From Saprospiraceae bacterium (GTDB taxonomy: Bacteria; Bacteroidota; Bacteroidia; Chitinophagales; Saprospiraceae): DNA of 41,376 nt. The position numbers were made by a program, and so were the translations under genes. Every line of letters begins with the position of its first letter. Positions within the stretch are counted from its first letter, which is position 1. This document shows, piece by piece, positions 15,896 through 24,028 of this stretch. The DNA lies in NCBI GenBank assembly GCA_020629845.1, contig JAHDCQ010000012.1, positions 1 to 41,376 on the forward strand. Direction: 5' to 3'. The notes beneath the pieces are model-generated. The model made no database searches. It was not told the DNA's origin and was given only the letters and a program-made list of their open reading frames with translations.

Positions 15896-17506
15896 TTAAT
15901 TTAATTTATAGAATGGTACATAATAATCGTTTATCTCAAAATCTTCAGCGGCCTCCTCTTCATAAAATTTACGCTCTAGATGGATGAGGTGTTCGCCTTC
16001 CGATAAGGATTGCATGGGAAAATAACAGCGTAAACCACGTTCTCCAGCATTGGGGTGAATATAAAATTTGCAACTACAGCTATCATTGAATGGAACACCG
16101 TCTATATGCACTTGCGCGAAGTCTAATAGTGTACGATTCAGCGTTTGCAGTTTTTCTTGCTCGAATGCTTCGAGTCTTGCATCCCATATTTCGTTAATGC
16201 TATCGCTTAAGCCTCTCCAATATACTTTATCTAACTCATACGCTCCATCCACCAAGCGCGCACCTTTTACTGGAGAAACGATTTCATTTGCTCTTACTTG
16301 CTTGGACATGGCTTTCCTTGCTTCGCGTACCTTTAGCAATGCATCCGATTGTTGCTGCTCTATTTTTTGATATAGGCTATCAGTAAGATGTGTACGCATA
16401 TTTCTAAATACCAGCCCCGATTTTTTATAGGGAGTAAAATTCGCTTCTTGCTCCAATAGCTTTTTATCCGAGGGTACGCTACGCAAGAAAAACCAACCAT
16501 AGTTGCCTTCCAATTCGATACTTGGCAGACTAATTCTTTTGATAAGCATCTTTTTCTGGCTGGCAAAAATACTACGCTGCTCATATACCATTGCACGTTC
16601 GTCATCATAGTATTGGCTAGAAAATGCCATTGGTTCTGTTAGGCTTCGACTATGTATGTCGGTATGCTTATGCAGAGGAAAAAAGGGTGTTGCATCCATC
16701 TCTAAATTAGGAAGCATAATGATCGCTAACATATAAGGAAGTGAAATAAAGAATAAGCGACGAGTGTATTTTTCATCCCAAAAATTGTAGAGTAAAGGAC
16801 GATATAAGAACGAAAAAGATAGGATGCTAAAGAGACGATAGAACACAAAATAGATACGCGAAATGCTGCGCTCTTTGATTCTTTTGATGCCGCCCATTGT
16901 GACGAAGTCAACGAATGCTAGCATACCGATAAATACAAAAAAGAGCGAAGCTAAAGAAATAAGCATTGGATTTTTTGGACCAATAAGTCCTACAATTATA
17001 ATAAACTGAGCAAAGAAAAGCATCAAGGAAAGAAACACAAAAAATAATAAAAAGGTATAGGCAAAAAGCACGCTTGAAAAACGTTCTAATTTTTCGATAT
17101 AATCATCAAAATCACCAACGCGGCGTTTTAAAAAACGGGTAAAATTATCGGCATAATTAAGCGAATCATATTCAATTTCGGAAGATACATAGCGGAGTCC
17201 AATAGCCCCTATCCAAAGCCCTCTAGTAACGACATGAATAAGTAAATTGAAAAAAAAGATGCGCCAGCCTGTTTTTAATATAGTGATAATAGCACTAAAG
17301 AAAACACTCAAAGATCTAGCTCCATCTCCCCGATTGAGTTCGCGGTAGGTCTCCAAACCATCTACTAATACTCTAGCTTCTAGTATAGCAAATAAGGCAA
17401 AACCTGAAATAAGGAGTTCTAACTGCCAGCTTTCTTGTTGGAGTTTTTCTAACCACTCCTTGAAAGCTGCTTTTGATATCTTAATGTTTCCATTTTTCTC
17501 ACTCAT
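15896..17506 (-). CDS. Large multi-pass membrane protein of unknown function
   Basis: A 536-residue protein from ATG 17506. The open frame extends 17 codons further to 17557, but those lie in the hairpin terminator of the neighbouring gene, so MSEKNGNIKISK is taken as the N-terminus. The first half contains about six hydrophobic segments (near LELLISGFALFAIL, IFFFNLLIHVVTRGLWIGAIGL, AYTFLLFFVFLSLMLFF, LISLASLFFVFIGMLAF, FVFYRLFSILSFSF, LFFISLPYMLAIIML). The last ~240 residues are soluble with beta-rich character and helical stretches, ending LIHLERKFYEEEAAEDFEINDYYVPFYKLN. No family was recognised. It is the first gene of a two-gene operon with the DUF4199 protein. On the minus strand TACTTTAG lies only 4 nt before the ATG, with TTTG about 20 nt further upstream: a possible promoter giving a leaderless mRNA. 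Confidence 0.75.
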   Translation of the reverse strand: MSEKNGNIKISKAAFKEWLEKLQQESWQLELLISGFALFAILEARVLVDGLETYRELNRGDGARSLSVFFSAIITILKTGWRIFFFNLLIHVVTRGLWIGAIGLRYVSSEIEYDSLNYADNFTRFLKRRVGDFDDYIEKLERFSSVLFAYTFLLFFVFLSLMLFFAQFIIIVGLIGPKNPMLISLASLFFVFIGMLAFVDFVTMGGIKRIKERSISRIYFVFYRLFSILSFSFLYRPLLYNFWDEKYTRRLFFISLPYMLAIIMLPNLEMDATPFFPLHKHTDIHSRSLTEPMAFSSQYYDDERAMVYEQRSIFASQKKMLIKRISLPSIELEGNYGWFFLRSVPSDKKLLEQEANFTPYKKSGLVFRNMRTHLTDSLYQKIEQQQSDALLKVREARKAMSKQVRANEIVSPVKGARLVDGAYELDKVYWRGLSDSINEIWDARLEAFEQEKLQTLNRTLLDFAQVHIDGVPFNDSCSCKFYIHPNAGERGLRCYFPMQSLSEGEHLIHLERKFYEEEAAEDFEINDYYVPFYKLN

Positions 17507-17545
17507 GGCACTAAAGTAGCAAAAGCTACGAAAGCTACCAAAAAG

Positions 17546-17591
17546 CAAGAAGGGCAAGCCTCCTTATTAACAAATATGGAAACTTGCCCTT
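17546..17591 (-). terminator. Terminator after the coiled-coil gene
   Basis: Perfect 9-bp stem AAGGGCAAG (17550-17558) with CTTGCCCTT (17583-17591). On the minus strand it is followed by CTTGCTTTTT. It ends the gene at 17641-20001 (minus) and lies just upstream of the 536-residue membrane protein gene. Confidence 0.7.
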
Positions 17592-17640
17592 GTCTTATAT
17601 TTAGTTGTATAGCCAATTAGATTTCGGCTAAAACTTCAAT

Positions 17641-20001
17641 CTATCCTAAGCCCTTCGCTTGGCGCACCCACTCATCACTTTGGATGTGTCCTGCGTTGAG
17701 TTCAATAGCTTCGTTTACGGCAACTTCATCCGCATCGCTGAAACGCGCGATTTGAGCGAAGGTCTGAATACCCAATGCATTCAATTTCGCTTCGATGAAT
17801 GGCCCGATACCATTGATGGCTTGTAAATTGTCTTTACCAGAAGCCGAACCAATGCGCGAGAAGTCCATGCTACTCACACGGCCACGTACGCGCTCTAGTA
17901 CTTCTTCTAGGCTGCTTGCTTCAAGCTGTTTTGCTTGCTTCACCCAGTCTTCGCTTGCAATTCTGCCATCGAATACCTCAATTGCTTCATTCACAATTTC
18001 CGTATCTTTCTTCGAGAAGTTCGCAATTTGGCTGAAACGATAGATACCTAAAGCGTTCATTTTCGCCTCATCGAATGCCGATACATCGCTAATGCGCTGT
18101 AAGTCATCCTTATTCGCTGCGGATGCTACACCGATGCGGTCGAAGTTCACTTTCTTCTGCTTGCCTGCTACACGTGCAAGTGTTGCACCTGGGTCGTTAT
18201 CTACTTCCAAGCCCAACTGACGGCGTGCTTCTACTACCCAATCTTCCTTCTGAATCTTCTTCTTCGGAAGCTCTAGCAAGTCGTTGATAGTTGCCTCGTC
18301 TTGCTTCATAAATTTAGCAATCTGGCTAAACTTGAAGATGCCAAGCGCGTTGAATTTCTCTTGAACAAAGCCACCAAGCGCACGTAGTCGCTTAAGGTTG
18401 TCTTTATCCTCGATAGTAGCGCGACCGATACGATCCCAATCTACTTGGTTTTGACGACTGCGAATACGCTCTAGTACTTCTCTGCGCTTGCGCTCATTGT
18501 CGGCTGCACTTGATTTGCGCTTGTCTGCTGCTGCGCGATATGGTGCAAGTTCTTCCAATAAAGTAGCGTTATCTGCGCGTAATTTATCTAGTTCTGCTGA
18601 ATTGTCTGGACGCTCGTTTAGTTGCGCGCTTAGACGTGCCACTTCTGCCGACTTATCCGTATTGATAGCTAATTGGCTACGTAGGCGTGCTACTTGCTCT
18701 TTCAAGCCGCTATTGTTGCTGCGTAAGCTTGCCAACTCGATAGAATGATCTGGCTTATTCGCTGCTACCTTTAGTCGCTCAATTTCTGATTTCAATTCGC
18801 TATTGTTGCTGCGTAAGCTTGCCAGCTCAACAGAATGATCTGGCTTATTCGCTGCTACTTCTAGTCGCTCAATCTCTGATTTCAAGCTTCCATTTGCATC
18901 ACGTAGGCGGTCGAGTTCGCCTTTGCTATTGCGTAGGGCTGCATTTATGTACTCTATCTCAGTATTGTGATCAGAGTTTGTCGCTGCCTGCTGCTGTTTT
19001 AGTGCTTTAATTTGCTCTTCTAGGTCTGTATTTGAAGAACGTAGGCTTGCGATTTGTGCGGCTAGTTGGTTCTTTTCGTTCGCCTTATTCCCTACTTGTC
19101 CCTGCAAGTCTACAATTTCTTTTGCACGTGCGCTCAAAGACAATTGTAGGCGTTCCAGTTCCTCTTTGTCTCCCGCTGCTGTACCCAATTGCTCATCTAG
19201 TTGTGCTTTTTCACGCTCTAAAGCTAAGAAACGATACTCTAAGTCGCCCTTCGCTTTGGTAGCATTTTCAAGGCTGCTTTGTGTATTCGTTAATTGCGCC
19301 TTCAGATTATTCACTTCTAAAATCGCATTGCCATTCTCCTCATTCAAGCTTGCTAATTGTGCAGCTAGACTATCTTTCTCCCCCGCTAATGCTTGATTAG
19401 CCGCCTCTAGTTCTTGTACCTTATTGCCTTGTGTAGACTTGAAGTGGTCAAGCTGCGTAGCAAAGCTTTGACGCTCTCCTAGTACACGGTCAAAATCTAG
19501 CTTATAAGACGATGCTTTCTGTGCCGCTTCTTTTGCTTCGGTATCTTTTCTGCTCAACTGCCCCTCTAGCTCATCTATACGTGTAGCATAAGTCGTGCGC
19601 TCACCTTCTAATTTTGTTAGTGCAGAAGTCTTTTCTTGTAAAGAGCCTTCCATACTACGGTACTTCGTTTTCCAATCTTCGATATTGACATTTAGTCCTT
19701 TCTTATCATCTTCTAGTTGTGCGATTTGAGTATCGTAGCGCGAAATAGAAGATTTTAAGTTGATTACGTCGTCATTCAAGCGGTCACGTTCGCCTAGCAA
19801 TCTGCCACGCTCTGTTTCCATCTTTTTGCCGTGCGCTATAGAAGTATTATAGTCGCCTTCTAGTTTTAGGTAGCGATTGCGATCGCGATCTGCATTGCCT
19901 AATAATTCTGTGATTTTACTATTTCTCAAAAACCATGCGAGTAAAAAGCCTAATAAAGCGGCTAGGAACATGATAAATATGAGCCAAATACATGGATTCA
20001 T
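17641..20001 (-). CDS. Membrane-anchored coiled-coil protein with three C-terminal helix-hairpin-helix domains
   Basis: A 786-residue protein. An N-terminal transmembrane helix (about 4-26) is followed by RNSK, so by the positive-inside rule the rest is cytoplasmic. Residues about 30-510 are a long coiled coil rich in Leu, Glu and Lys, including two 30-residue tandem repeats. Three homologous domains of about 84-95 residues follow (514-608, 609-702, 703-786), each of the form FxRIG...KDNLQ-hairpin-xALGIxxFxQIAxF...DWVxQAK. Only the last keeps a proper hairpin (NGIGPF, 730-735); the first two have LGG and DVS there. Such helix-hairpin-helix modules usually bind DNA or proteins. The gene ends with a terminator and is 72 bp downstream of an OmpA-family gene on the same strand, so the two are likely co-transcribed. 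Function unknown; an envelope-to-nucleoid tether is one idea. Confidence 0.8.
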   Translation of the reverse strand: MNPCIWLIFIMFLAALLGFLLAWFLRNSKITELLGNADRDRNRYLKLEGDYNTSIAHGKKMETERGRLLGERDRLNDDVINLKSSISRYDTQIAQLEDDKKGLNVNIEDWKTKYRSMEGSLQEKTSALTKLEGERTTYATRIDELEGQLSRKDTEAKEAAQKASSYKLDFDRVLGERQSFATQLDHFKSTQGNKVQELEAANQALAGEKDSLAAQLASLNEENGNAILEVNNLKAQLTNTQSSLENATKAKGDLEYRFLALEREKAQLDEQLGTAAGDKEELERLQLSLSARAKEIVDLQGQVGNKANEKNQLAAQIASLRSSNTDLEEQIKALKQQQAATNSDHNTEIEYINAALRNSKGELDRLRDANGSLKSEIERLEVAANKPDHSVELASLRSNNSELKSEIERLKVAANKPDHSIELASLRSNNSGLKEQVARLRSQLAINTDKSAEVARLSAQLNERPDNSAELDKLRADNATLLEELAPYRAAADKRKSSAADNERKRREVLERIRSRQNQVDWDRIGRATIEDKDNLKRLRALGGFVQEKFNALGIFKFSQIAKFMKQDEATINDLLELPKKKIQKEDWVVEARRQLGLEVDNDPGATLARVAGKQKKVNFDRIGVASAANKDDLQRISDVSAFDEAKMNALGIYRFSQIANFSKKDTEIVNEAIEVFDGRIASEDWVKQAKQLEASSLEEVLERVRGRVSSMDFSRIGSASGKDNLQAINGIGPFIEAKLNALGIQTFAQIARFSDADEVAVNEAIELNAGHIQSDEWVRQAKGLG
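18709..18888 (-). repeat. Two tandem 90-bp repeats in the coiled-coil coding region
   Basis: Copies at 18709-18798 and 18799-18888 encode a 30-residue unit containing ELASLRSNNSELKSEIERL and AANKPDHS. A partial third unit precedes 18709. The copies differ at only a few bases, so the duplication is recent, and it keeps the reading frame and a near-heptad helix period. Confidence 0.8.
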
Positions 20002-20073
20002 GATTTACGTATATTTTAAGTTGTTTTTATAATGTAATTTTCCATTGTTTTCCGTATCGAGCGGCAAGATTTA

Positions 20074-21018
20074 CTAACGTAAACTTATTTCTACCCGACG
20101 ATTTTTATCGCGTCCTTCAGGACTATCATTACTAGCAGCAGGCTGGTCAGGGCCTTTGCCACTTGTTACCATTTGTGCTGCATTGAAGCCACGCTGCATC
20201 AAGTATTGCTTCACTTTTTCAGATCTGCGCTGCGATAGTGCCACATTCGATGCACGATTTCCTACATTATCCGTGTGTCCCGTCACATTGATTTTTGCAT
20301 TAGGCACACTATTCAAGTATGTCTTAATGTCGCGCAAATCTTGCTGAAACTTCGGTGTAATGTCTACATTCGCGCTATTGGTAGCGAAGTACATGATGGC
20401 TGGATTAGCTTGAATTTTAGCTTTTAGCTTATCCAATGCCTCGCCTGCATCTACCACTTCTTTCTTACCAAATATGAAGCTTACTCCATTCAGCACTTTA
20501 TTATTTACCACCTTCAGGCTTGGCATTCTTCTACTGGATAGCTCAATTTGTTCGCCATTTGCGCCTAAGCTCACTAGCGTGTCTTTGATAGCCGCAGCCC
20601 TAGCCAAACCAAGATTTAGGAAGTCAGTATTATTAGCTTCATCGCTGGTGTAGCGTCCTTCTAGCTGTAATTTTCTATCTGGATTAGCCGATAGATATTG
20701 ATTCAACTTTCGGAATGAATTGATAGTCGTGTTTGGAATTATTGGATCATCGCCTGAAACATCAAAATTGAAACCGTTAGCCAAGGTCTCTTTGAATGCG
20801 CTACCATCTTGAATGGTCAGAGCGGCTGGATTCGGTTTTGGAGCGGGAGTAGGTGCGGGTGCGGGTTGAACTGCTTTGTTTTCGGTAACGACACGCTCTT
20901 TAGTCGTGCCACCAATGCCAAAACAATCCAAATTTTGATAATTATTATTTATCCACCTAGCACCATATAATAACCATAGCAATAAAGCTATGCCAAAAAG
21001 CAATGGAAGCCCTCGCAT
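20074..21018 (-). CDS. OmpA-family protein with a second, degenerate OmpA-like domain
   Basis: A 314-residue envelope protein. A transmembrane helix at about 4-22 anchors it in the inner membrane with the C-terminus in the periplasm, followed by a Pro-Ala linker (51-65). Residues about 82-165 have the length and pattern of an OmpA-like fold but lack the ligand-binding residues. Residues 208-314 are a full OmpA/MotB peptidoglycan-binding domain: YFATNSANVD, VTGHTDNVGN (D250) and LSQRRSEKVKQYL (R264/R265), ending NRRVEISLR. So it should grip the cell wall from the cytoplasmic membrane. It lies 72 bp upstream of the coiled-coil helix-hairpin-helix gene and is probably in one operon with it. A long seven-base repeat hairpin lies 34 bp upstream of its start. 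Confidence 0.88.
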   Translation of the reverse strand: MRGLPLLFGIALLLWLLYGARWINNNYQNLDCFGIGGTTKERVVTENKAVQPAPAPTPAPKPNPAALTIQDGSAFKETLANGFNFDVSGDDPIIPNTTINSFRKLNQYLSANPDRKLQLEGRYTSDEANNTDFLNLGLARAAAIKDTLVSLGANGEQIELSSRRMPSLKVVNNKVLNGVSFIFGKKEVVDAGEALDKLKAKIQANPAIMYFATNSANVDITPKFQQDLRDIKTYLNSVPNAKINVTGHTDNVGNRASNVALSQRRSEKVKQYLMQRGFNAAQMVTSGKGPDQPAASNDSPEGRDKNRRVEISLR

Positions 21019-21052
21019 AAATTAAATGGATTTTAAATGATCGTAAATTATA

Positions 21053-21176
21053 GGTATTAAGTATTAGGTACAAAGTATTAAGTATTTACATAGAATACAT
21101 TTAATTTCTTTCCACCTTTCAAAGGCATTTTACAGATTTAAGTACTTAATACTTAATACCTTGTACCTGATACCTA
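21053..21176. repeat. Facing seven-base arms, GGTATTA / TTAATAC family
   Basis: Left arm: GGTATTA, AGTATTA, GGTACAA, AGTATTA, AGTATTT (21053-21087). Right arm: TTAATAC, TTAATAC, CTTGTAC, CTGATAC (21146-21173). The arms are complementary in register, with the GTAC-containing variant unit present in both. It is the largest array of this family in the window and lies between divergent genes (OmpA minus, MATE plus). Confidence 0.85.
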
Positions 21177-21180
21177 AATA

Positions 21181-21433
21181 ATTACAAATGATAAGTATTA
21201 CGAAATTTAAGTTTTCTCCTGTGAGTTGTTGGTGAAGCAGGTTTTTTATCTATTCTCTAATCCCCTGTCACACTTATATAAGTATCAAAACAACCTATGT
21301 GGCAACCTTTTTACTTACCTACTTTAGTCGTTGAAAATGTTAAGAAGTAACGGAATTTGCGCAGAAATTAACATTATTCTTTTTGCATTATTGCATTCAC
21401 TTAATACCTATCTTGCGCTTTTAGGATGAACTC
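21181..21433. other. Intergenic region upstream of the MATE gene
   Basis: About 250 bases with no credible gene. A perfect 12-base palindrome ACTTATATAAGT is present near 21276. Nothing else was identified. Confidence 0.4.
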
Positions 21434-21538
21434 AATAATAAATGCTCCTTTCAAGTGTTGAGTTTTAATACCAGGTACCTACGTTTTATGGCGTATGCTT
21501 TTGGAATTAAAACCGAACAAGGAGCATTTGCTATTATT
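21434..21538 (+). promoter_or_regulatory. Long stem-loop in the MATE leader
   Basis: An outer stem pairs AATGCTCCTT (21441-21450) and the AATAAT before it with AAGGAGCATT (21519-21528) and ATTATT. An inner stem pairs GTTTTAAT (21462-21469) with ATTAAAAC (21506-21513). A TACG/CGTA mini-hairpin is at the tip. The structure ends 22 nt before the preferred ATG at 21561. It overlaps two TTAATAC-type repeat units. It may be a cis-regulatory RNA or another repeat element; it matches no riboswitch class I know. Confidence 0.45.
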
Positions 21539-21560
21539 TTCACGCCTTCAATTTATATAC

Positions 21561-22892
21561 ATGAAAAATCGCTCGGCACACTTAGGAACAGCTCCCATCC
21601 CAAAATTACTTTTAGAACAAGCTGTTCCCGCTTCTATTGGCATCTTAGTCATGTCCATTTATGGGATAGTAGATACCATTTTCGTAGGGCGATTTATTGG
21701 CGCATTGGGTATTGGAGCTATCACGGTAGTTTGGCCGATTACACTACTCATTAGCTCCATTGGTATGGCTATTGGTATTGGTGGGGCATCCATCATATCA
21801 AGGGCCTTAGGTGCAGATAATGAGGATAAAGCGCAACGCACCTTTGGCAATCAGGTAGTGCTAACTTTGGTGCTGGCTATTTCTGCCATGCTACTCTGTT
21901 CTTTCTATATTGAAGATGTATTGATTCTCTATGGCGCGAAAGGCGACCTCCTACCCTATGCCATAGAATATTTCCAGATTATTATATATGGTATTCCGTT
22001 CCTTGCTTTTGCGATGATGTCCAATAATGTCATTCGCTCGGAAGGCGCGGCGCGTGTAGCCATGTTCACCATGATTACGCCTGCGGTGCTCAATATTGTG
22101 CTGGATCCCATTCTGATTATCTACTTTGAAATGGGTATGCGCGGCGCGGCTTGGGCGACGACTATTGGCTATATCGGTAGCGCGGGTTTTGCAATTTGGT
22201 ATTTTGCGAGTGGGCGTTCGGAATTGCGTCTTACAAGACAAAATTTGCGCTTAGACTTCCCGATTGTAAAAGAAATTTTCTCGCTAGGCGGTGTTACCCT
22301 TGCTCGACAAGGCACTATTAGTGTGCTATACATCATCCTAAATAATACCCTCTATGCGTATGGCGGCGAATTGAGCATTTCTATTTATGGCATCATCACG
22401 CGTTTTATGATGATTGCGAATTTTCCCGTGTTGGGTGTGACGCAGGGCTTCCTTCCCATTGCAGGCTTTAATTATGGTGCTGAAAAATGGGGAAGAGTCC
22501 GCGAGACCATCCGCATTGCGATACTTTCAGGTACGGGGCTGGCAATTTTACTATTCGCCATTATTATGATTTTCACGCCTTCTCTAGTAAGTGTGTTCAC
22601 TACGGATGAAGACTTACTACAACAATCCACCCCTGCCTTGCGCGCCAGTTTTCTTGCCATGCCTTTGATTTGTGTGCAGCTCATTGGCTCGGCTTATTTT
22701 CAAGCGATTGGTAAGGCATTGCCTGCTTTGCTACTCACGCTTAGTAAGCAAGGTTTTTTCTTGATTCCACTCATTCTAATTTTGCCCAACTATTGGGGTA
22801 TCTATGGCGTTTGGTTTGCCTTCCCTATTGCGGATGTGTTGGCGGCAGTAGTTACATTTTTGTTCTTGCGACGTGCCATGCGGAAGTTATAG
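21561..22892 (+). CDS. MATE family multidrug/metabolite exporter
   Basis: A 443-residue inner-membrane antiporter with about twelve hydrophobic segments. It fits the MATE/NorM superfamily: an N-terminal PKLLLEQAVPASIGILVMSIYGIVDTIFVGRFIG block, GIGGASIISRALGADNEDKAQRTFGNQ after the second helix, and a second half beginning near FSLGGVTLARQG with FPVLGVTQGFLPIAGFNYGAEKWGRV. Such proteins expel drugs or metabolites using sodium or proton gradients. ATG 21495 is in frame, but its 22 extra residues are translated from a hairpin arm, so ATG 21561 (MKNRSAHLGTAPIPK) was chosen. Substrate unknown. It is transcribed alone and converges on the peroxiredoxin gene. Confidence 0.9.
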   Translation: MKNRSAHLGTAPIPKLLLEQAVPASIGILVMSIYGIVDTIFVGRFIGALGIGAITVVWPITLLISSIGMAIGIGGASIISRALGADNEDKAQRTFGNQVVLTLVLAISAMLLCSFYIEDVLILYGAKGDLLPYAIEYFQIIIYGIPFLAFAMMSNNVIRSEGAARVAMFTMITPAVLNIVLDPILIIYFEMGMRGAAWATTIGYIGSAGFAIWYFASGRSELRLTRQNLRLDFPIVKEIFSLGGVTLARQGTISVLYIILNNTLYAYGGELSISIYGIITRFMMIANFPVLGVTQGFLPIAGFNYGAEKWGRVRETIRIAILSGTGLAILLFAIIMIFTPSLVSVFTTDEDLLQQSTPALRASFLAMPLICVQLIGSAYFQAIGKALPALLLTLSKQGFFLIPLILILPNYWGIYGVWFAFPIADVLAAVVTFLFLRRAMRKL

Positions 22893-22901
22893 AATGGAAA
22901 T

Positions 22902-22928
22902 ATCCCCACCAAATAAATTGATGGGGAT
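22902..22928. terminator. Hairpin between convergent MATE and peroxiredoxin genes
   Basis: ATCCCCA (22902-22908) pairs with TGGGGAT (22922-22928). It sits in the 45-bp gap between two convergent stop codons and probably serves both, although neither strand has a strong T tract. Confidence 0.5.
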
Positions 22929-22937
22929 GCTATATTC

Positions 22938-23576
22938 TTAATCCTTATTCGGTTGCGGAGTCATGCGTAAATAAGGCTTAATCACTTTGTGTCCCTTCGG
23001 AAAACGCGCTGGAATATCTTCCGTAGCAATAGAAGGCGATACCACTACATCCTCGCCATCTTTCCAATCGGCAGGCGTGGCTACGCTATGATAAGCCGTG
23101 AGCTGCAAGGAATCAATGACGCGCAAAATTTCCAAGAAATTACGTCCTGTAGAAGGTGGGTAGGTCAAAGTCAATTTCACCTTTTTATCTGGCCCAACTA
23201 CGAATACCGAACGTACCGTTGTTTTCGCTGTTTGCTCTGGATGAATCATATCGTATAGCTCGGCTACTTTTCTATCTTCGTCTGCAATAACGGGAAAGTT
23301 CATCTCCACGCCTTGCGTCTCTTCGATGTCTTTTATCCATTCCATGTGACTATCTAGCGGGTCTACGCTAATAGCGATTGCTTTCACATTGCGCTTCTCG
23401 AATTCGCCTTTTAGCGCAGCCGTTCTGCCCAACTCTGTGGTGCATACAGGCGTAAAATCGGCAGGATGCGAAAACAATAAGCCCCAGCCATCGCCGAGCC
23501 ATTCGTGAAAAGAAATTTCGCCTTGAGTGGTTTTAGCCGTAAAATCAGGAGCTACTTGCCCTAATCGAATTGCCAT
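22938..23576 (-). CDS. 1-Cys peroxiredoxin (Prx6 type)
   Basis: A thiol peroxidase of 212 residues that reduces hydrogen peroxide and organic hydroperoxides. The active-site block is HPADFTPVCTTELGR, with the peroxidatic cysteine C44 and the preceding Pro/Thr. The later block TVRSVFVVGPDKKV and the C-terminal extension (LTAYHSVATPADWKDGEDVVVSPS, then KGHKVIKPYLRMT) mark the Prx6/1-Cys subfamily. No resolving cysteine is present. Cytoplasmic. It stands alone with a 450-bp region upstream that contains a repeated-looking element. Regulation by an oxidative-stress factor is plausible but no operator was recognised. Confidence 0.92.
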   Translation of the reverse strand: MAIRLGQVAPDFTAKTTQGEISFHEWLGDGWGLLFSHPADFTPVCTTELGRTAALKGEFEKRNVKAIAISVDPLDSHMEWIKDIEETQGVEMNFPVIADEDRKVAELYDMIHPEQTAKTTVRSVFVVGPDKKVKLTLTYPPSTGRNFLEILRVIDSLQLTAYHSVATPADWKDGEDVVVSPSIATEDIPARFPKGHKVIKPYLRMTPQPNKD

Positions 23577-23652
23577 AATATACTGTTTTATAGTGAGTGA
23601 ATTTTGTCTTTTTTTGAACTATATCTTGCTAATAGATATTTTGCAAAAGGGG

Positions 23653-23850
23653 CATGTTCATTTTTTTCTTGATAAAAAAACGAACCAAAAAAATCAAGAC
23701 TCTATTTCTTTGCAGCCCATCCGCTGTGCGGTTCATGCATCTAAATATCCTCTGGGATATTTCAATTCATTCATGCTACAAAAGCGACAAAAAAGCTAAA
23801 TCCTACAAACTCGCTTTGACGAACAGTTTTTCAAACAAAACTTATCAATT
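23653..23850. repeat. Structured intergenic element with several hairpins
   Basis: GTTCATTTTTTT (from 23654) can pair with AAAAAAACGAAC around a CTTGAT loop, and a matching ATCAAG follows downstream. Then come CCGC-TGT-GCGG near 23731 and a perfect AAATATCC-TCTG-GGATATTT hairpin at 23743-23762. GTTC, T-tract, A-tract, GAACC in this order also occurs in the paired elements at 36854 and 37745, so it may be a distant relative. Open frames here have no protein-like character. Confidence 0.45.
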
Positions 23851-24028
23851 GAATACGTTCTGTTCTTTTTCCTGAACTGATTTTCAGCTCAAACAGTGTA
23901 GTATTTTTAACGCTTTTTTCCCACTTTTTCCACTAAAAGAAATAAGGTCGAAATTGAAGTGTTTTCACAACGAAAGCACACATAAGACTGCAACTTATAT
24001 GCTTCTTATTATGTCTTCACAAAAAATG

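Noticed and set aside
21495-21560. ATG 21495 as the MATE start
   Set aside because: The extra residues are translated from a hairpin arm; ATG 21561 starts at the conserved region.
23527-23875. Small plus-strand ORFs of 73-90 codons in the gap upstream of the peroxiredoxin gene
   Set aside because: They read through hairpins and homopolymer runs, have no protein-like composition, and partly overlap the peroxiredoxin gene antisense.
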